A DNA stretch of 64,000 nucleotides from Croceibacterium soli (GCF_009828065.1 NZ_WTYK01000003.1:186001-250000), one strand, 5' to 3'. Counted from the stretch's first letter, positions 1 to 7,845 are shown. Notes: generated by a model not told the origin, from the letters alone. Numbers and translations: made by a program.

Positions 1-271
1 CGCCTTCCATCAGCCGGGCGATGACGCGGCGTTCGCCGTCACGAAAGTAGCTTTCGCCGAAGCGTTCGAAGATCTCGCTCACCCTCATCTGCGCGGCTTC
101 CTCGATCTCGTCGTCGGCGTCGCGGAACTGGAGGCCCAGCAAGGCGGCGAGCTTGCGGCCGACGGTCGACTTGCCGACGCCCATCATCCCGACCAGCACG
201 ATCGGGCGATCGAGCCGGCTGACGAGCTCGCGGATTTCCCCGTCGCTCAGGCTCGGATGGTCGATGGTCAT
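1..271 (-). CDS. aroK: shikimate kinase, C-terminus cut off by the window edge
   Basis: Phosphorylates shikimate with ATP in the cytoplasmic chorismate pathway. Only the first 90 residues are inside the window. They contain the P-loop GMMGVGKST (about residues 28-36), then the family segment with DADDEIE and a following FGESYFRDGERR stretch that contributes to shikimate binding. The ATG at 271-269 gives an N-terminal extension of about 20 residues before the first strand, which is usual in alphaproteobacteria. It is divergent from the 44-residue membrane protein gene at 320, so 272-319 must carry both promoters. aroB usually follows aroK, but that would lie outside the window. Confidence 0.93.
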   Translation of the reverse strand, partial: MTIDHPSLSDGEIRELVSRLDRPIVLVGMMGVGKSTVGRKLAALLGLQFRDADDEIEEAAQMRVSEIFERFGESYFRDGERRVIARLMEG

Positions 272-319
272 TGCCGCATGCGCTATAGTTAGGCTAGGCG
301 GCGGCGCAAGGATTGCCGG

Positions 320-454
320 ATGGGACGCAAACGGATCTTGACCGCACTCGCGCTAATCGCACTTGCCGTGCTCGCCTTCGCCTGGATCGACGGTGGGAGG
401 GAGACGCAGCGCATGATCGAAGAGCCCGTGGCTCAGCCCGAGGGATCGCAATGA
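320..454 (+). CDS. small single-pass membrane protein, 44 aa, unknown function
   Basis: Begins MGRKRILTAL and has one hydrophobic stretch (about residues 6-22, LTALALIALAVLAFAW) after a basic N-terminus, followed by a short polar, acidic tail. The topology suggests an inner-membrane anchor with the tail outside. The stop overlaps the next start (ATGA at 451-454), so it is probably translationally coupled to the large secreted protein downstream. That coupling and the high G/C at third codon positions are the main reasons to call it real. No family was recognised and no function is proposed. Confidence 0.6.
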   Translation: MGRKRILTALALIALAVLAFAWIDGGRETQRMIEEPVAQPEGSQ

Positions 455-2292
455 GGCATTCGTTGAGGCGGGCCGGTTGGCTGAGCGGCGCGGTTCTGGC
501 TGTCAGCTCGACGCTGGCGCTGGCCGCCCCTGAATCGCTGCTCCCGCCGATCTTCGAGGAACCCGCACCCGCGCCGACGCGAGCCCCGGCTCCGCGCCCG
601 ACCGCCGCACCGGCCCCCGGGCCGGCGCCCGTGCAAACGTCCTCTCCCGTGATCCAGGCGCTGCCCAACGCCCGGCCTGCACAAGAAACCGGCGACGTCG
701 TCGTGCCGCCCGATTTCCCGAGCCTCGCGGAAATCGAGGCGATGGACCCCGACGACATCGACGAGCTGTTCGGCCTCAAGCCGAAGTACGACATCCCGCC
801 GGGCGCCCAGCGCGCGCTGAGCCGCGTCGGCGTGATCGGCTCGGGCGAGGGCGGCTTCCCGTCGCGCTCGCTGGCCGGTCAGCCCGCTTCGCTGGTGCGG
901 GCGGCGCTTGCCGGAACGCGCGGTCCGCTGGTCTCCCGCTGGGGTCATGTCCTGCTGCGCCGCGCCGTGGCGAGCCGGCTCGACGCGCCCAGGGGCATGG
1001 ACCCCGTCCAATTCGCGGCCCTGCGCGCGGCCTTGCTCAACCGCATGGGGGAAAGCGCCGCCGCCCGGGCGCTGGTGCAGGACGTCGATTCGGCGAACTA
1101 CAACGCCGGCCTGGCCGCTGCCGCCTTCAACGCCTACCTGGCGACCGGCGACATCCTCGGCATCTGCCCGGTGGCCCAGCTCAAGAGCGATCTCCACGAG
1201 GACGATCCGCAGTGGCAGATGAGCCGGTCGATCTGCGATGCGTTCGACGGCGACGCTCGCAGCGCCACGCGCGAGCTCCATCGCGCCCTTTCACGCGGGA
1301 TCGCGCCGCGTATCGACGTGCTGCTGGCCCAGCGTTATGCCGGCGCCGCGGGCGAGGGCCGGCGTTCGGTCACCATCGAGTGGGACGGCGTCGAGGAGAT
1401 CACCCCGTGGCGCCTGGCGCTGTCGCGCGCGCTCGGCGTGGAAGTGCCCGAGGAACTGCGCTCCGGCATGAGCAACGCCCTGCTGCGCAACGACGCGCTC
1501 TATCCGGCGGCGCCGATCCCGCAGCGGGTCGCGGCCGCCGATCTTGCTGCGCGATCCGGCGTGCTCTCCTCCGCCGCGATGGTGGATCTCTATTCGCAGC
1601 TCTGGTCCGATCCTGAGATCGAGGATGGTGAGAAGGCGGAAGCAGGGCGTCTGCGCGAGGCTTATGTCGCACGGAGCGCCCAGGAGCGGCTGGACGCAAT
1701 TCGCGCGCTCTGGGGCAGCAGCGAGCCCGAGTACGGCCGCATGGTGCTGACCGCCTATGCCGCGGCGCGGATCCCGGTGAACGAGGAGTTCGCCGACGAT
1801 GCGGCCCCGCTGATCGCCTCGATGCTCACCGCCGGGCTGGACCGCAACGCCATGCGCTGGAGCGATGTCGTCGCGACCGGCAGCGAAGGCTGGGCCCTTC
1901 TCGCGTTGGCGCGGCCCGGACAGGCTTCGGTCTCGAGCGGTGCGGTCGACAGCTTCCTGGACGATGATGCCAGTTCCGAGCAGCGCAAGTCGCGGTTCCT
2001 GGTAGCAGGGCTGGCAGGCCTCGGGCGGCTCGATTCCGGCGATGCGAACAACTTCTCGGACCGGCTGGGATTCGATCTCAGCCGCGCCACCAAGTGGAGC
2101 CGCGCGATCGATCTCGCGGCGGAACACCGCAATCCTGCGCTGGTCGCGCTGCTCGCCGGTCTCGGCATGCAGGGCAGCGGCTGGGACAAGATGACTGCGC
2201 GGCATCTGTTCCACATCGTCCGCGCCCTGGACCGGGTCGGGCTGAACGCCGAAGCCCGCATGATCGCCGCCGAGGCAGTGGCGCGGGCGTGA
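451..2292 (+). CDS. secreted protein of unknown function, helical-repeat type, 613 aa
   Basis: The ATG at 451 overlaps the previous stop and gives a clear signal peptide (basic MRHSLRR, hydrophobic core, cleavage near ALA-AP about residue 25). Residues 30-75 are a Pro/Ala-rich linker. The remaining 530 residues are rich in alternating Ala/Leu/Arg helices, as in TPR/SEL1-like solenoids, but I see no canonical repeat consensus. An open frame continues upstream to 313 but lacks a ribosome site, and the signal peptide sets the start. It lies upstream of xerD-accA. The likely location is the periplasm; the function is unknown. Confidence 0.75.
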   Translation: MRHSLRRAGWLSGAVLAVSSTLALAAPESLLPPIFEEPAPAPTRAPAPRPTAAPAPGPAPVQTSSPVIQALPNARPAQETGDVVVPPDFPSLAEIEAMDPDDIDELFGLKPKYDIPPGAQRALSRVGVIGSGEGGFPSRSLAGQPASLVRAALAGTRGPLVSRWGHVLLRRAVASRLDAPRGMDPVQFAALRAALLNRMGESAAARALVQDVDSANYNAGLAAAAFNAYLATGDILGICPVAQLKSDLHEDDPQWQMSRSICDAFDGDARSATRELHRALSRGIAPRIDVLLAQRYAGAAGEGRRSVTIEWDGVEEITPWRLALSRALGVEVPEELRSGMSNALLRNDALYPAAPIPQRVAAADLAARSGVLSSAAMVDLYSQLWSDPEIEDGEKAEAGRLREAYVARSAQERLDAIRALWGSSEPEYGRMVLTAYAAARIPVNEEFADDAAPLIASMLTAGLDRNAMRWSDVVATGSEGWALLALARPGQASVSSGAVDSFLDDDASSEQRKSRFLVAGLAGLGRLDSGDANNFSDRLGFDLSRATKWSRAIDLAAEHRNPALVALLAGLGMQGSGWDKMTARHLFHIVRALDRVGLNAEARMIAAEAVARA

Positions 2293-2297
2293 TTCCG

Positions 2298-2379
2298 CGT
2301 CGTCCCGGACCTGATCCGGGACCGCTGGCCGCTTGGCCTGGCCAGGAGGCCAGCGATCCCGGCGTTCGCCGGGATGACG
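2298..2379. repeat. REP-like intergenic palindrome (copy 1)
   Basis: An inverted repeat starts with CGTCGTCCCGG (2298-2308) and ends with CCGGGATGACG (2369-2379). Nested arms GCTGGCC/GGCCAGC and smaller CCGG-centred hairpins lie between. It occupies the gap between the secreted-protein stop and xerD. The outer arms match the family seen at 7212-7290 (CGTCATCCCGGCGAAGGCCGGGAT). Such REP-like units are common between genes in sphingomonads and can act as RNA hairpins or attenuators. Confidence 0.75.
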
Positions 2380-2399
2380 AGCCGGGTTGGTGATGCAGT

Positions 2400-3275
2400 A
2401 TGGCTGACCCTGTCGACGCCTTCCTCGCGATTCTCGCTGCAGAGCGCGGGGCGGCGGCGAACACCTTGGCGGCTTATCGGCGCGATCTCGAAGGGGCCGG
2501 GGACCTGATCGGCGATCTCGCGGCGGCCGAGCGCGAGGATCTCGCCCGGCTGGCGCAGGAATGGGCGGATCTCGCGCCCACCACCGTGGCCCGGAAAGCT
2601 TCGGCGCTGCGCCAGTTCTACGGCTTCCTGCTCGACGAGGGCCTGCGGGACGACGATCCATCGCCGGCCCTGCCGCGCGCCGCCGCACGGCGCCCGCTGC
2701 CGAAGATACTTTCGCACGCCGAGGTCGAGGCGCTATTCTCCCGCGCCGAGCTGGAGGCGGAAAGCGACCGGCCTGAATCGCTCCGGCTGCTCGCTTTGCT
2801 CGAGCTCCTCTACGGCTCGGGCCTGCGCGCGACCGAGCTGGTCTCGCTGCCGCTCGCCTCGGTGCCGCGCGACGCGCCGTTGCTGACGATCAGCGGCAAG
2901 GGCGGGCAGCAGCGCATGGTGCCGATCTCCGGCCGCGCCAGGCAGGCGCTGTCGCGCTGGCTGGCGGTGCGGCCGGAGGGGAAGTTCCTGTTCCCTTCGC
3001 GCGGCAAGCATCTGACCCGGGTACGGCTGTTCCAGCTCCTGAAGGAACTCGCCGCTCGCGCCGGTCTCGATCCGGCCCGGCTTAGCCCGCACGTGCTGCG
3101 GCACGCTTTCGCCACGCACCTGCTGGAGGGCGGAGCCGACTTGCGCGTCCTGCAGACCCTGCTCGGCCATGCAGACATCGCCACCACGCAGATCTACACC
3201 CATGTCGATGCCGCGCGGCTCGTTGCGCTGGTAAACGAACGGCATCCTCTTGCCGAGCGAAGCCGTCGCGACTAG
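2400..3275 (+). CDS. xerD: site-specific tyrosine recombinase XerD
   Basis: Resolves chromosome dimers at dif together with XerC, acting at the septum. The N-terminal SAM-like core-binding domain spans about residues 1-90 and the catalytic domain 100-285. The catalytic set is visible: R143 (in SGLRATEL), K167 (in SGKGGQQRMVP), H231 and R234 (HVLRHAFATH), H257 (LLGHADIATTQ) and nucleophile Y266 (IYTHVD). Length 291 aa is typical of Xer proteins. XerC versus XerD is assigned from overall similarity and from the accA neighbourhood, which I associate with xerD in this order; the sequence alone does not prove it. accA begins 9 bases downstream. Confidence 0.9.
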   Translation: MADPVDAFLAILAAERGAAANTLAAYRRDLEGAGDLIGDLAAAEREDLARLAQEWADLAPTTVARKASALRQFYGFLLDEGLRDDDPSPALPRAAARRPLPKILSHAEVEALFSRAELEAESDRPESLRLLALLELLYGSGLRATELVSLPLASVPRDAPLLTISGKGGQQRMVPISGRARQALSRWLAVRPEGKFLFPSRGKHLTRVRLFQLLKELAARAGLDPARLSPHVLRHAFATHLLEGGADLRVLQTLLGHADIATTQIYTHVDAARLVALVNERHPLAERSRRD

Positions 3276-3284
3276 CGCAGCGGG

Positions 3285-4265
3285 ATGATTTCCTACCTCG
3301 AATTCGAAAAGCCGGTGGCGGCGCTGGAGGCGCGGATCGCCGAGCTGCGCGCCGCCTCCCAAGGTGAAGATGTCGACATTTCGGCCGAGCTCAAGCGGCT
3401 CGAAGCGAAAAGCGCCGACTTGCTGGTCAACACCTACAAGGCGCTGACTCCATGGCAGAAGACGCAAGTGGCCCGGCACCCGGCGCGGCCGCATTTCAGC
3501 GACTATGTCGAGATGGTGTTCGACGACTTCGTGCCGCTGGGCGGCGACCGTCATTTCGGCGAAGACGAAGCGATCCTCGGCGGTTTCGCGACCCTTCGCG
3601 GGCGCAAGATCATGCTGATCGGCCACGAGAAGGGCCGCGATACGCAGAGCCGCATCCGCCACAACTTCGGCATGGGCAAGCCGGAAGGCTATCGCAAGGC
3701 GATCCGCCTGATGGACATCGCCGGCCGATTCGGCCTGCCGGTGGTGACCCTGGTCGATACGTCGGGTGCTTTCCCTGGGATCGAGGCGGAAGAGCGCGGT
3801 CAAGCCGAAGCCATCGCCCGCTCGACCGAAGCCTGCCTGGCGCTGCCGACGCCGATGATCGCCACGATCGTCGGCGAGGGGGGCTCGGGCGGCGCAGTGG
3901 CGCTGGCCAGTGCCGAGCGGGTGCTGATGCTTGAACACGCGGTCTATTCGGTGATCTCGCCCGAAGGCTGCGCCTCGATTTTGTGGCGCACCGCCGAGAA
4001 GGCCCCGCAAGCGGCCGAAGCGATGAAGGTAACTGCGCAGGACCTGGCGGAACTCGGGGTCATCGACCGGATCGTCGGCGAACCCATCGGCGGCGCTCAC
4101 CGCGACGCGGCGGCCACTGCGCAGGCGCTCGGCGACGCGCTGGAGGAAGAGCTCGATGCTCTTTCCGGCAAGAGCGCCAAGCAGTTACGACGCATTCGCG
4201 AGGACCGCTTCCTGCGCATCGGTGAGCACAAGCCCCGCCGGGAGAAGCGCCGCTCGGGAACATAG
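3285..4265 (+). CDS. accA: acetyl-CoA carboxylase, carboxyltransferase subunit alpha
   Basis: Forms the carboxyltransferase with AccD and transfers the carboxyl group from biotin-BCCP to acetyl-CoA, the committed step of fatty-acid synthesis. The start MISYLEFEKPV is typical of AccA. The oxyanion and CoA-binding region GEGGSGGAVALA, then VYSVISPEGCASILW, and the earlier TLVDTSGAFPG are all present. Length 326 aa is normal. It is 9 bases after xerD and probably cotranscribed with it. Confidence 0.96.
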   Translation: MISYLEFEKPVAALEARIAELRAASQGEDVDISAELKRLEAKSADLLVNTYKALTPWQKTQVARHPARPHFSDYVEMVFDDFVPLGGDRHFGEDEAILGGFATLRGRKIMLIGHEKGRDTQSRIRHNFGMGKPEGYRKAIRLMDIAGRFGLPVVTLVDTSGAFPGIEAEERGQAEAIARSTEACLALPTPMIATIVGEGGSGGAVALASAERVLMLEHAVYSVISPEGCASILWRTAEKAPQAAEAMKVTAQDLAELGVIDRIVGEPIGGAHRDAAATAQALGDALEEELDALSGKSAKQLRRIREDRFLRIGEHKPRREKRRSGT

Positions 4266-4339
4266 GTCGGCAAGCCGTGTTCCCCAGAGGATGAAAATAA
4301 GCGGCCGAAACGCGCCGCACATCCTCAAGGAGCTCCCAT

Positions 4340-5824
4340 ATGCCCAGCCGATTCGTCGCGAAGACCCGCTTCTTCGCTCTTGCCGGTGCAGCTTCGGTCG
4401 CGCTTGCCGCCTGTGCGTCGGTCCCCGGATCAAACGTCGCCGCCGGCGCGCCGATAACGCCTGCCGAAGCTCAGATGGGCCGCGAGTATCACCCGCAGTT
4501 CGTCGCCGAATTCGGCGGCGAGATGACGGGCGCCCAGGCCAGCTATGTCCAGCAGGTGGGACAAAACATCGCGGTCCAGTCGGGGCTCGGCAATGCGCAG
4601 TCCGACTTCAAGGTCACCCTGCTCAACAGTTCGGTCGACAACGCCTTCGCCGTGCCGGGCGGCTACGTCTATGTGACCCGCCAGCTCGTCGGCCTGATGA
4701 ACAACGAGGCGGAACTCGCCGGCGTGCTCGGACACGAGGTCGGCCACGTCGCGGCGCGGCATTCGGCCCGGCGCCAGCAGGCCGCACAGCGCAACCAGTT
4801 GCTGGGCGTCCTCGGACAGGTCCTTTCGGGCGCGGTGTTCGGCAACAGCGCGCTGGGTCAGCTGGGCCAGCAAATCGCCGGAACGGCTCCGCAGCTCGCT
4901 ACGCTGAGCTATTCGCGCAACCAGGAGATCGAGGCCGATCAGCTCGGCGTCACCTACCTTAGGCGGGCCGGATACGATCCCCGCGCGATGGCCACGGTGC
5001 TGCAGAGCCTGGCGGCGCAGAACGCGCTGAATGCACAGCTGCAGGGGCGCGATGCCGCGACGATTCCCGAATGGGCCTCGACCCACCCCGATCCCGCCGG
5101 GCGGGTGCAGAATGCCGCCCAATTGGCCGCCGGCGGTACCGGCGTCACCAATCGCGACACGTTCCTGTCCCGCATCGACGGGCTGCTTTACGGCGACGAC
5201 CCCAAGCAGGGGATGATCGAGGGCCGCAGCTTCATCCATCCGCAATATCGCCTGGCCTTTACCGCGCCGCAGGGCTTCTACATGGTGAACAGCACGCGCG
5301 CTGTGTCGATCAACGGCGACAGCGGCCGGGCGCAGCTCACCACGGCGGCCTACAACGGTAACCTGTCGAACTATATTGCGAGCGTGTTCCAGCAGATCGG
5401 CGGCCAGCAGGCCCAGCTCCAGCCGCAGAGCATTCAGCAGACCACCGTCAACGGCATTCCGGCCGCTTACGGCATCGCTCGGGTCGCCAGCGGCCAGCAG
5501 CAGGTCGATGTGGTGGTGTTCGCCTACGAGTTTTCGAACAATCAGGCGTTCCACTTCCAGGCCATAGCCCCGGCCGGACAGTCGGGCGTGTTCAACCCGA
5601 TGTTCCAGTCGATGCGGCGGATCAGCACGGCCGAGGCGGCGCAAGTTGTTCCGCGGCGGATCGATGTCGTGACTGCCGGCAGCCGCGACACGGTGGCCAC
5701 GCTGGCCGCTCGCATGGGCTATGCCGACGCGCAGGAACAGCGGTTCCGGGTGCTCAACGGCCTGTTCGGCAACCAGGGCGTCGTGCCCGGACAAAAGTAC
5801 AAGATCGTTGTTCGGGCGAGCTGA
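4340..5824 (+). CDS. M48-family metalloprotease lipoprotein with C-terminal LysM-like segment
   Basis: Predicted periplasmic, membrane-anchored zinc protease of the BepA/YfgC-like M48 group, involved in outer-membrane quality control. The lipobox LAAC puts the lipidated cysteine at residue 25. The zinc site is HEVGH (132-136), with the third ligand in NQEIEAD (E196). A GGYVYVTRQL strand precedes the metal helix, as in M48 enzymes. The C-terminal 55 residues (RIDVVTAG...VLNGL...VPGQKYKIV) resemble a LysM fold, suggesting peptidoglycan targeting. AAGGAG lies 8-10 bases before the ATG. Length 494 aa is typical of the sphingomonad version. Confidence 0.9.
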   Translation: MPSRFVAKTRFFALAGAASVALAACASVPGSNVAAGAPITPAEAQMGREYHPQFVAEFGGEMTGAQASYVQQVGQNIAVQSGLGNAQSDFKVTLLNSSVDNAFAVPGGYVYVTRQLVGLMNNEAELAGVLGHEVGHVAARHSARRQQAAQRNQLLGVLGQVLSGAVFGNSALGQLGQQIAGTAPQLATLSYSRNQEIEADQLGVTYLRRAGYDPRAMATVLQSLAAQNALNAQLQGRDAATIPEWASTHPDPAGRVQNAAQLAAGGTGVTNRDTFLSRIDGLLYGDDPKQGMIEGRSFIHPQYRLAFTAPQGFYMVNSTRAVSINGDSGRAQLTTAAYNGNLSNYIASVFQQIGGQQAQLQPQSIQQTTVNGIPAAYGIARVASGQQQVDVVVFAYEFSNNQAFHFQAIAPAGQSGVFNPMFQSMRRISTAEAAQVVPRRIDVVTAGSRDTVATLAARMGYADAQEQRFRVLNGLFGNQGVVPGQKYKIVVRAS

Positions 5825-5830
5825 GCAGGC

Positions 5831-5863
5831 AAAAGAAAAGGGCGGCAGGTTGCCCTGCCGCCC
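5831..5863 (-). terminator. rho-independent terminator for the flp gene
   Basis: Perfect 10-bp stem GGGCGGCAGG (5840-5849) / CCTGCCGCCC (5854-5863) with a 4-base loop. Reading the minus strand, the stem is followed directly by an almost pure T tract (complement of AAAAGAAAA at 5831-5839). It therefore fits termination of the minus-strand flp transcript and may also stop readthrough from the protease gene. Confidence 0.8.
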
Positions 5864-5888
5864 ATTCCAGTCCTTGCAGTGCTTGTGA

Positions 5889-6047
5889 TTACAGCGAGCT
5901 GCTCACGGTCTCGAACGTCGTCGAGAGGCTGGTGCCCAGGCCGCTCATCGCGGAGATCGCGGCAACGGCGATCAGGGCGGCAATCAGCCCGTATTCGATG
6001 GCGGTCGCGCCAGCTTCGTCACGAAGCAGATTGTTGAAAAACTTCAT
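5889..6047 (-). CDS. flp: Flp family type IVb pilin, 52 aa
   Basis: Small prepilin for tight-adherence (Tad) pili. It begins MKFFNNLLRDEAG, then ATAIEYGLIAALI. The Gly before ATAIEY is the prepilin-peptidase cleavage position (-1), with the conserved Glu at +5 and Tyr at +6, and the hydrophobic helix runs to about residue 33. GGAGAC lies 5-10 bases upstream of the ATG. No tad/cpa assembly genes are nearby, so secretion machinery must be encoded elsewhere. A strong terminator follows. Confidence 0.92.
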   Translation of the reverse strand: MKFFNNLLRDEAGATAIEYGLIAALIAVAAISAMSGLGTSLSTTFETVSSSL

Positions 6048-6146
6048 GGTTAGTCTCCTGGTTCAGTCTTCGGTACCCGGCTCGACCCCCCGGTTCGTGT
6101 TGGATCAAGCAGCTTTGCGGAATAGTGGTGATTTGTTGAAAAAGTC

Positions 6147-6335
6147 CTAATCGCCGGCCATCGCTGCGGAAGCCGCGCTGTCGACCTTGGTCCACATGCC
6201 GGAGGTTCCGCCGCCCAGCGCCGCAACGGCCCCGACCATGCCAAGGAAGATCAGGCTCAGGATGAGGCCGTATTCGACCGCAGTCGCAGCCTGCCGGTCG
6301 GCGAGGAGCTTCCGCAACGTTGCAATCACACGCAT
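6147..6335 (-). CDS. Flp-like type IVb pilin with Ala at the cleavage position, 62 aa
   Basis: Begins MRVIATLRKLLADRQA, then ATAVEYGLILSLIFLG, the class IVb prepilin helix with Glu +5 and Tyr +6. The residue before the cleavage point is Ala (codon GCT) rather than the nearly universal Gly. The C-terminal part (GGGTSGMWTKVDSAASAAMAGD) is longer than in the neighbouring flp. An open frame extends upstream but lacks coding character, and the ATG at 6335-6333 fits pilins. It may be a minor pilin or a processing-deficient paralogue. It is divergent from the Nudix gene. Confidence 0.85.
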   Translation of the reverse strand: MRVIATLRKLLADRQAATAVEYGLILSLIFLGMVGAVAALGGGTSGMWTKVDSAASAAMAGD

Positions 6336-6413
6336 GGCTGTGCTCCCACTGAGCTGGCGCAGAAGGCCCCTATGGCGCCGCAGCGTTAAGGAATGGTTCG
6401 CAGGAGCGAGTGA

Positions 6414-6893
6414 TTGGCAAGAATTCCGACATGGATGGCAGTGGTTGCCGCAGCGATTCGCGACAGCGAGGGAAGGGTGCTTCTGCAGGAGCGATTGCCC
6501 GGCAAGCACCATGCAGGGCTGTGGGAGTTTCCCGGCGGGAAGGTGGAACCCTCGGAAAACCCGAGGTTTGCCTTGCGCCGGGAGGTCGAGGAGGAGCTCG
6601 GCGTCGGGCTCGACGAGGAAGCGATGGCGCCGGCCGGTTTTGCGGATCGCGAGGCCGGCGGGGGCGAACCGGCCATTGTCCTGTTTCTTTACGAATGCCC
6701 GGGGTGGGAGGGCGATCCCGAAGGGCGCGAGGGACAGCGCTGGGGCTGGTTCACCTGGGCGGAGGCTGCTGCGCTTCCCCTGCCGCCCATGGATCGCACT
6801 TTACTGGAAAGTCTTGCCCCCAAAGGGATTGCCAAGCCGGAAACACCCCCCTATGTGGCGCCCTCCAAGCGCGCCCGTAGCTCAGCTGGATAG
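6414..6893 (+). CDS. Nudix hydrolase, MutT-like (8-oxo-dGTP diphosphatase)
   Basis: Predicted to hydrolyse oxidised nucleotides such as 8-oxo-dGTP. The Nudix box GKVEPSE-x7-REVEEELGV spans about residues 42-64 and has the full GX5EX7REUXEEXGU pattern, preceded by ERLPGKHHAGLWEFPGG as in MutT. The chosen start is TTG at 6414, since AGGAG sits 7 bases upstream; the in-frame ATG at 6435 is an alternative. Length is 159 aa. The last seven codons lie inside the tRNA-Arg gene and the stop TAG is in its D-loop, so 3' processing of the tRNA would cut this mRNA. Confidence 0.9.
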   Translation: MARIPTWMAVVAAAIRDSEGRVLLQERLPGKHHAGLWEFPGGKVEPSENPRFALRREVEEELGVGLDEEAMAPAGFADREAGGGEPAIVLFLYECPGWEGDPEGREGQRWGWFTWAEAAALPLPPMDRTLLESLAPKGIAKPETPPYVAPSKRARSSAG

Positions 6894-6947
6894 AGTTCCT
6901 GACTACGAATCAGGCGGTCGGAGGTTCGAATCCTTCCGGGCGCGCCA
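6871..6947 (+). tRNA. tRNA-Arg (anticodon ACG)
   Basis: Acceptor stem GCGCCCG (6871-6877) pairs with CGGGCGC (6937-6943), followed by discriminator G and encoded CCA. The anticodon stem is CCTGA/TCAGG with loop CTACGAA, giving anticodon ACG at 6905-6907. The T-loop GGTTCGAATCC is normal. A34 would be deaminated to inosine to read CGN codons. The 5' end overlaps the 3' end of the Nudix coding sequence by 23 bases. Confidence 0.97.
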
Positions 6948-6952
6948 ACTTC

Positions 6953-6986
6953 GCAAGGCCGTCCCCATCGGGGGCGGCCTTGTGCG
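6953..6986 (+). terminator. hairpin terminator after tRNA-Arg
   Basis: AAGGCCG.TCCCC (6955-6966) pairs with GGGG.CGGCCTT (6971-6981) around a short loop a few bases after the tRNA CCA. The downstream T content is modest (TGTGCGTTT), so this may work as a processing or weak intrinsic terminator. Confidence 0.6.
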
Positions 6987-7033
6987 TTTCAGGGCTGGGG
7001 CGCAGGGCTGCCCTCGTCCCTATGAAAGGTATA

Positions 7034-7171
7034 CGCTCGCAGAGGCGCAGAGGCGCGGAGAGATTGTCTCGCTCGTTTTGTCATTTCCGCGAAGCGGAAC
7101 TCCAAGATTTCACTGCGTGGGGCGCCGAGCATCGCGGAACACCCCTCCGCGCCTCCGCGCCTCTGCGAGCG
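7034..7171. repeat. long inverted repeat with 27-bp arms (palindromic intergenic element)
   Basis: The left arm at 7034-7060 and right arm at 7145-7171 are complementary over 27 bases with one mismatch. They are built on GAGGCGCAGAGGCGCGGAG and its complement. The 84-base interior contains a smaller TTCCGCGAAGCGGAA palindrome. No gene is visible between 6948 and 7334 on either strand apart from this element and the REP-like unit that follows it. It has the form of a MITE-like or REP-associated element. Confidence 0.75.
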
Positions 7172-7211
7172 CAATCTACAACCCCGCCCTGTCGATAAAC
7201 GTACTCATCTT

Positions 7212-7290
7212 CGTCATCCCGGCGAAGGCCGGGATCCATTGCCCTTCCGCGCTTGCGGCCCGATGGGCCCCGGCCTGCGCCGGGGTGACG
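7212..7290. repeat. REP-like intergenic palindrome (copy 2)
   Basis: CGTCATCCCGGCGAAGGCCGGGATCC (7212-7237) is followed after about 28 bases by an inverted partner ending CCGGCCTGCGCCGGGGTGACG (7270-7290). Each half is itself a hairpin. It belongs to the same family as the element at 2298-2379. It sits downstream of the minus-strand peptidase gene. Confidence 0.75.
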
Positions 7291-7334
7291 ATGGGTCGTT
7301 TTGGGTAGGCGCCACCGGCGGTGAAGCCGGCTCC

Positions 7335-7739
7335 TCAAAACTCCTCGCCGTCCTCCAGCAAGTGCATGGTCTCGTCGGTGAAGCCGAAATGATGGCCGAT
7401 CTCGTGGACGACGACATGGGTCACGAGATCGCCGAATCGCACGCCGGTTTCGCGCCATTCGCGGATCAGCGGCTGGCGGAACAGGGTCACGATCGGCGGC
7501 ATCTCGCTTGGGCTCCAGATGGAACGTTCGCTGAGCGGCACCCCTTCGTAGAGCCCGCTGAGGTCCCAGCGGTCGTCCAGCCCGACCGAGGCCAGCTGCT
7601 CACGCGTGGGGAATTCCTCGACCCTCACGACCACGTCGCCCAGGTGCTCGCGGAACTGCGGCGGCAGCCTGCCAAGGGCCTGGCGCGCCATCATTTCCAT
7701 CTCCGCCCTGCCGGGCGCCTCGTCGCGCAATATGCCCAT
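7335..7739 (-). CDS. zincin-like metallopeptidase family protein, 134 aa
   Basis: Small cytoplasmic protein of the family often annotated as metallopeptidase (DUF1025-type zincin). The metal motif HEIGHHFGFTDE lies near residues 112-123, and a preceding VTHVVVHEIGHH strand-helix is characteristic. Length 134 aa is usual. The substrate is unknown for the whole family. The ATG at 7739-7737 was chosen as the first start giving the family-like MGILRDEAPGR N-terminus. It is divergent from the hemerythrin gene. Confidence 0.85.
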   Translation of the reverse strand: MGILRDEAPGRAEMEMMARQALGRLPPQFREHLGDVVVRVEEFPTREQLASVGLDDRWDLSGLYEGVPLSERSIWSPSEMPPIVTLFRQPLIREWRETGVRFGDLVTHVVVHEIGHHFGFTDETMHLLEDGEEF

Positions 7740-7845
7740 GCGCCTGCAATATGGAGCAGGCGGGCGCCGGCGCTACTCCTTTTCGTCGCGGAACCGCCGG
7801 CTGTCCCGCCGGTTCATCTGGTGACTGAGGACAGGAGGCAGGCCT

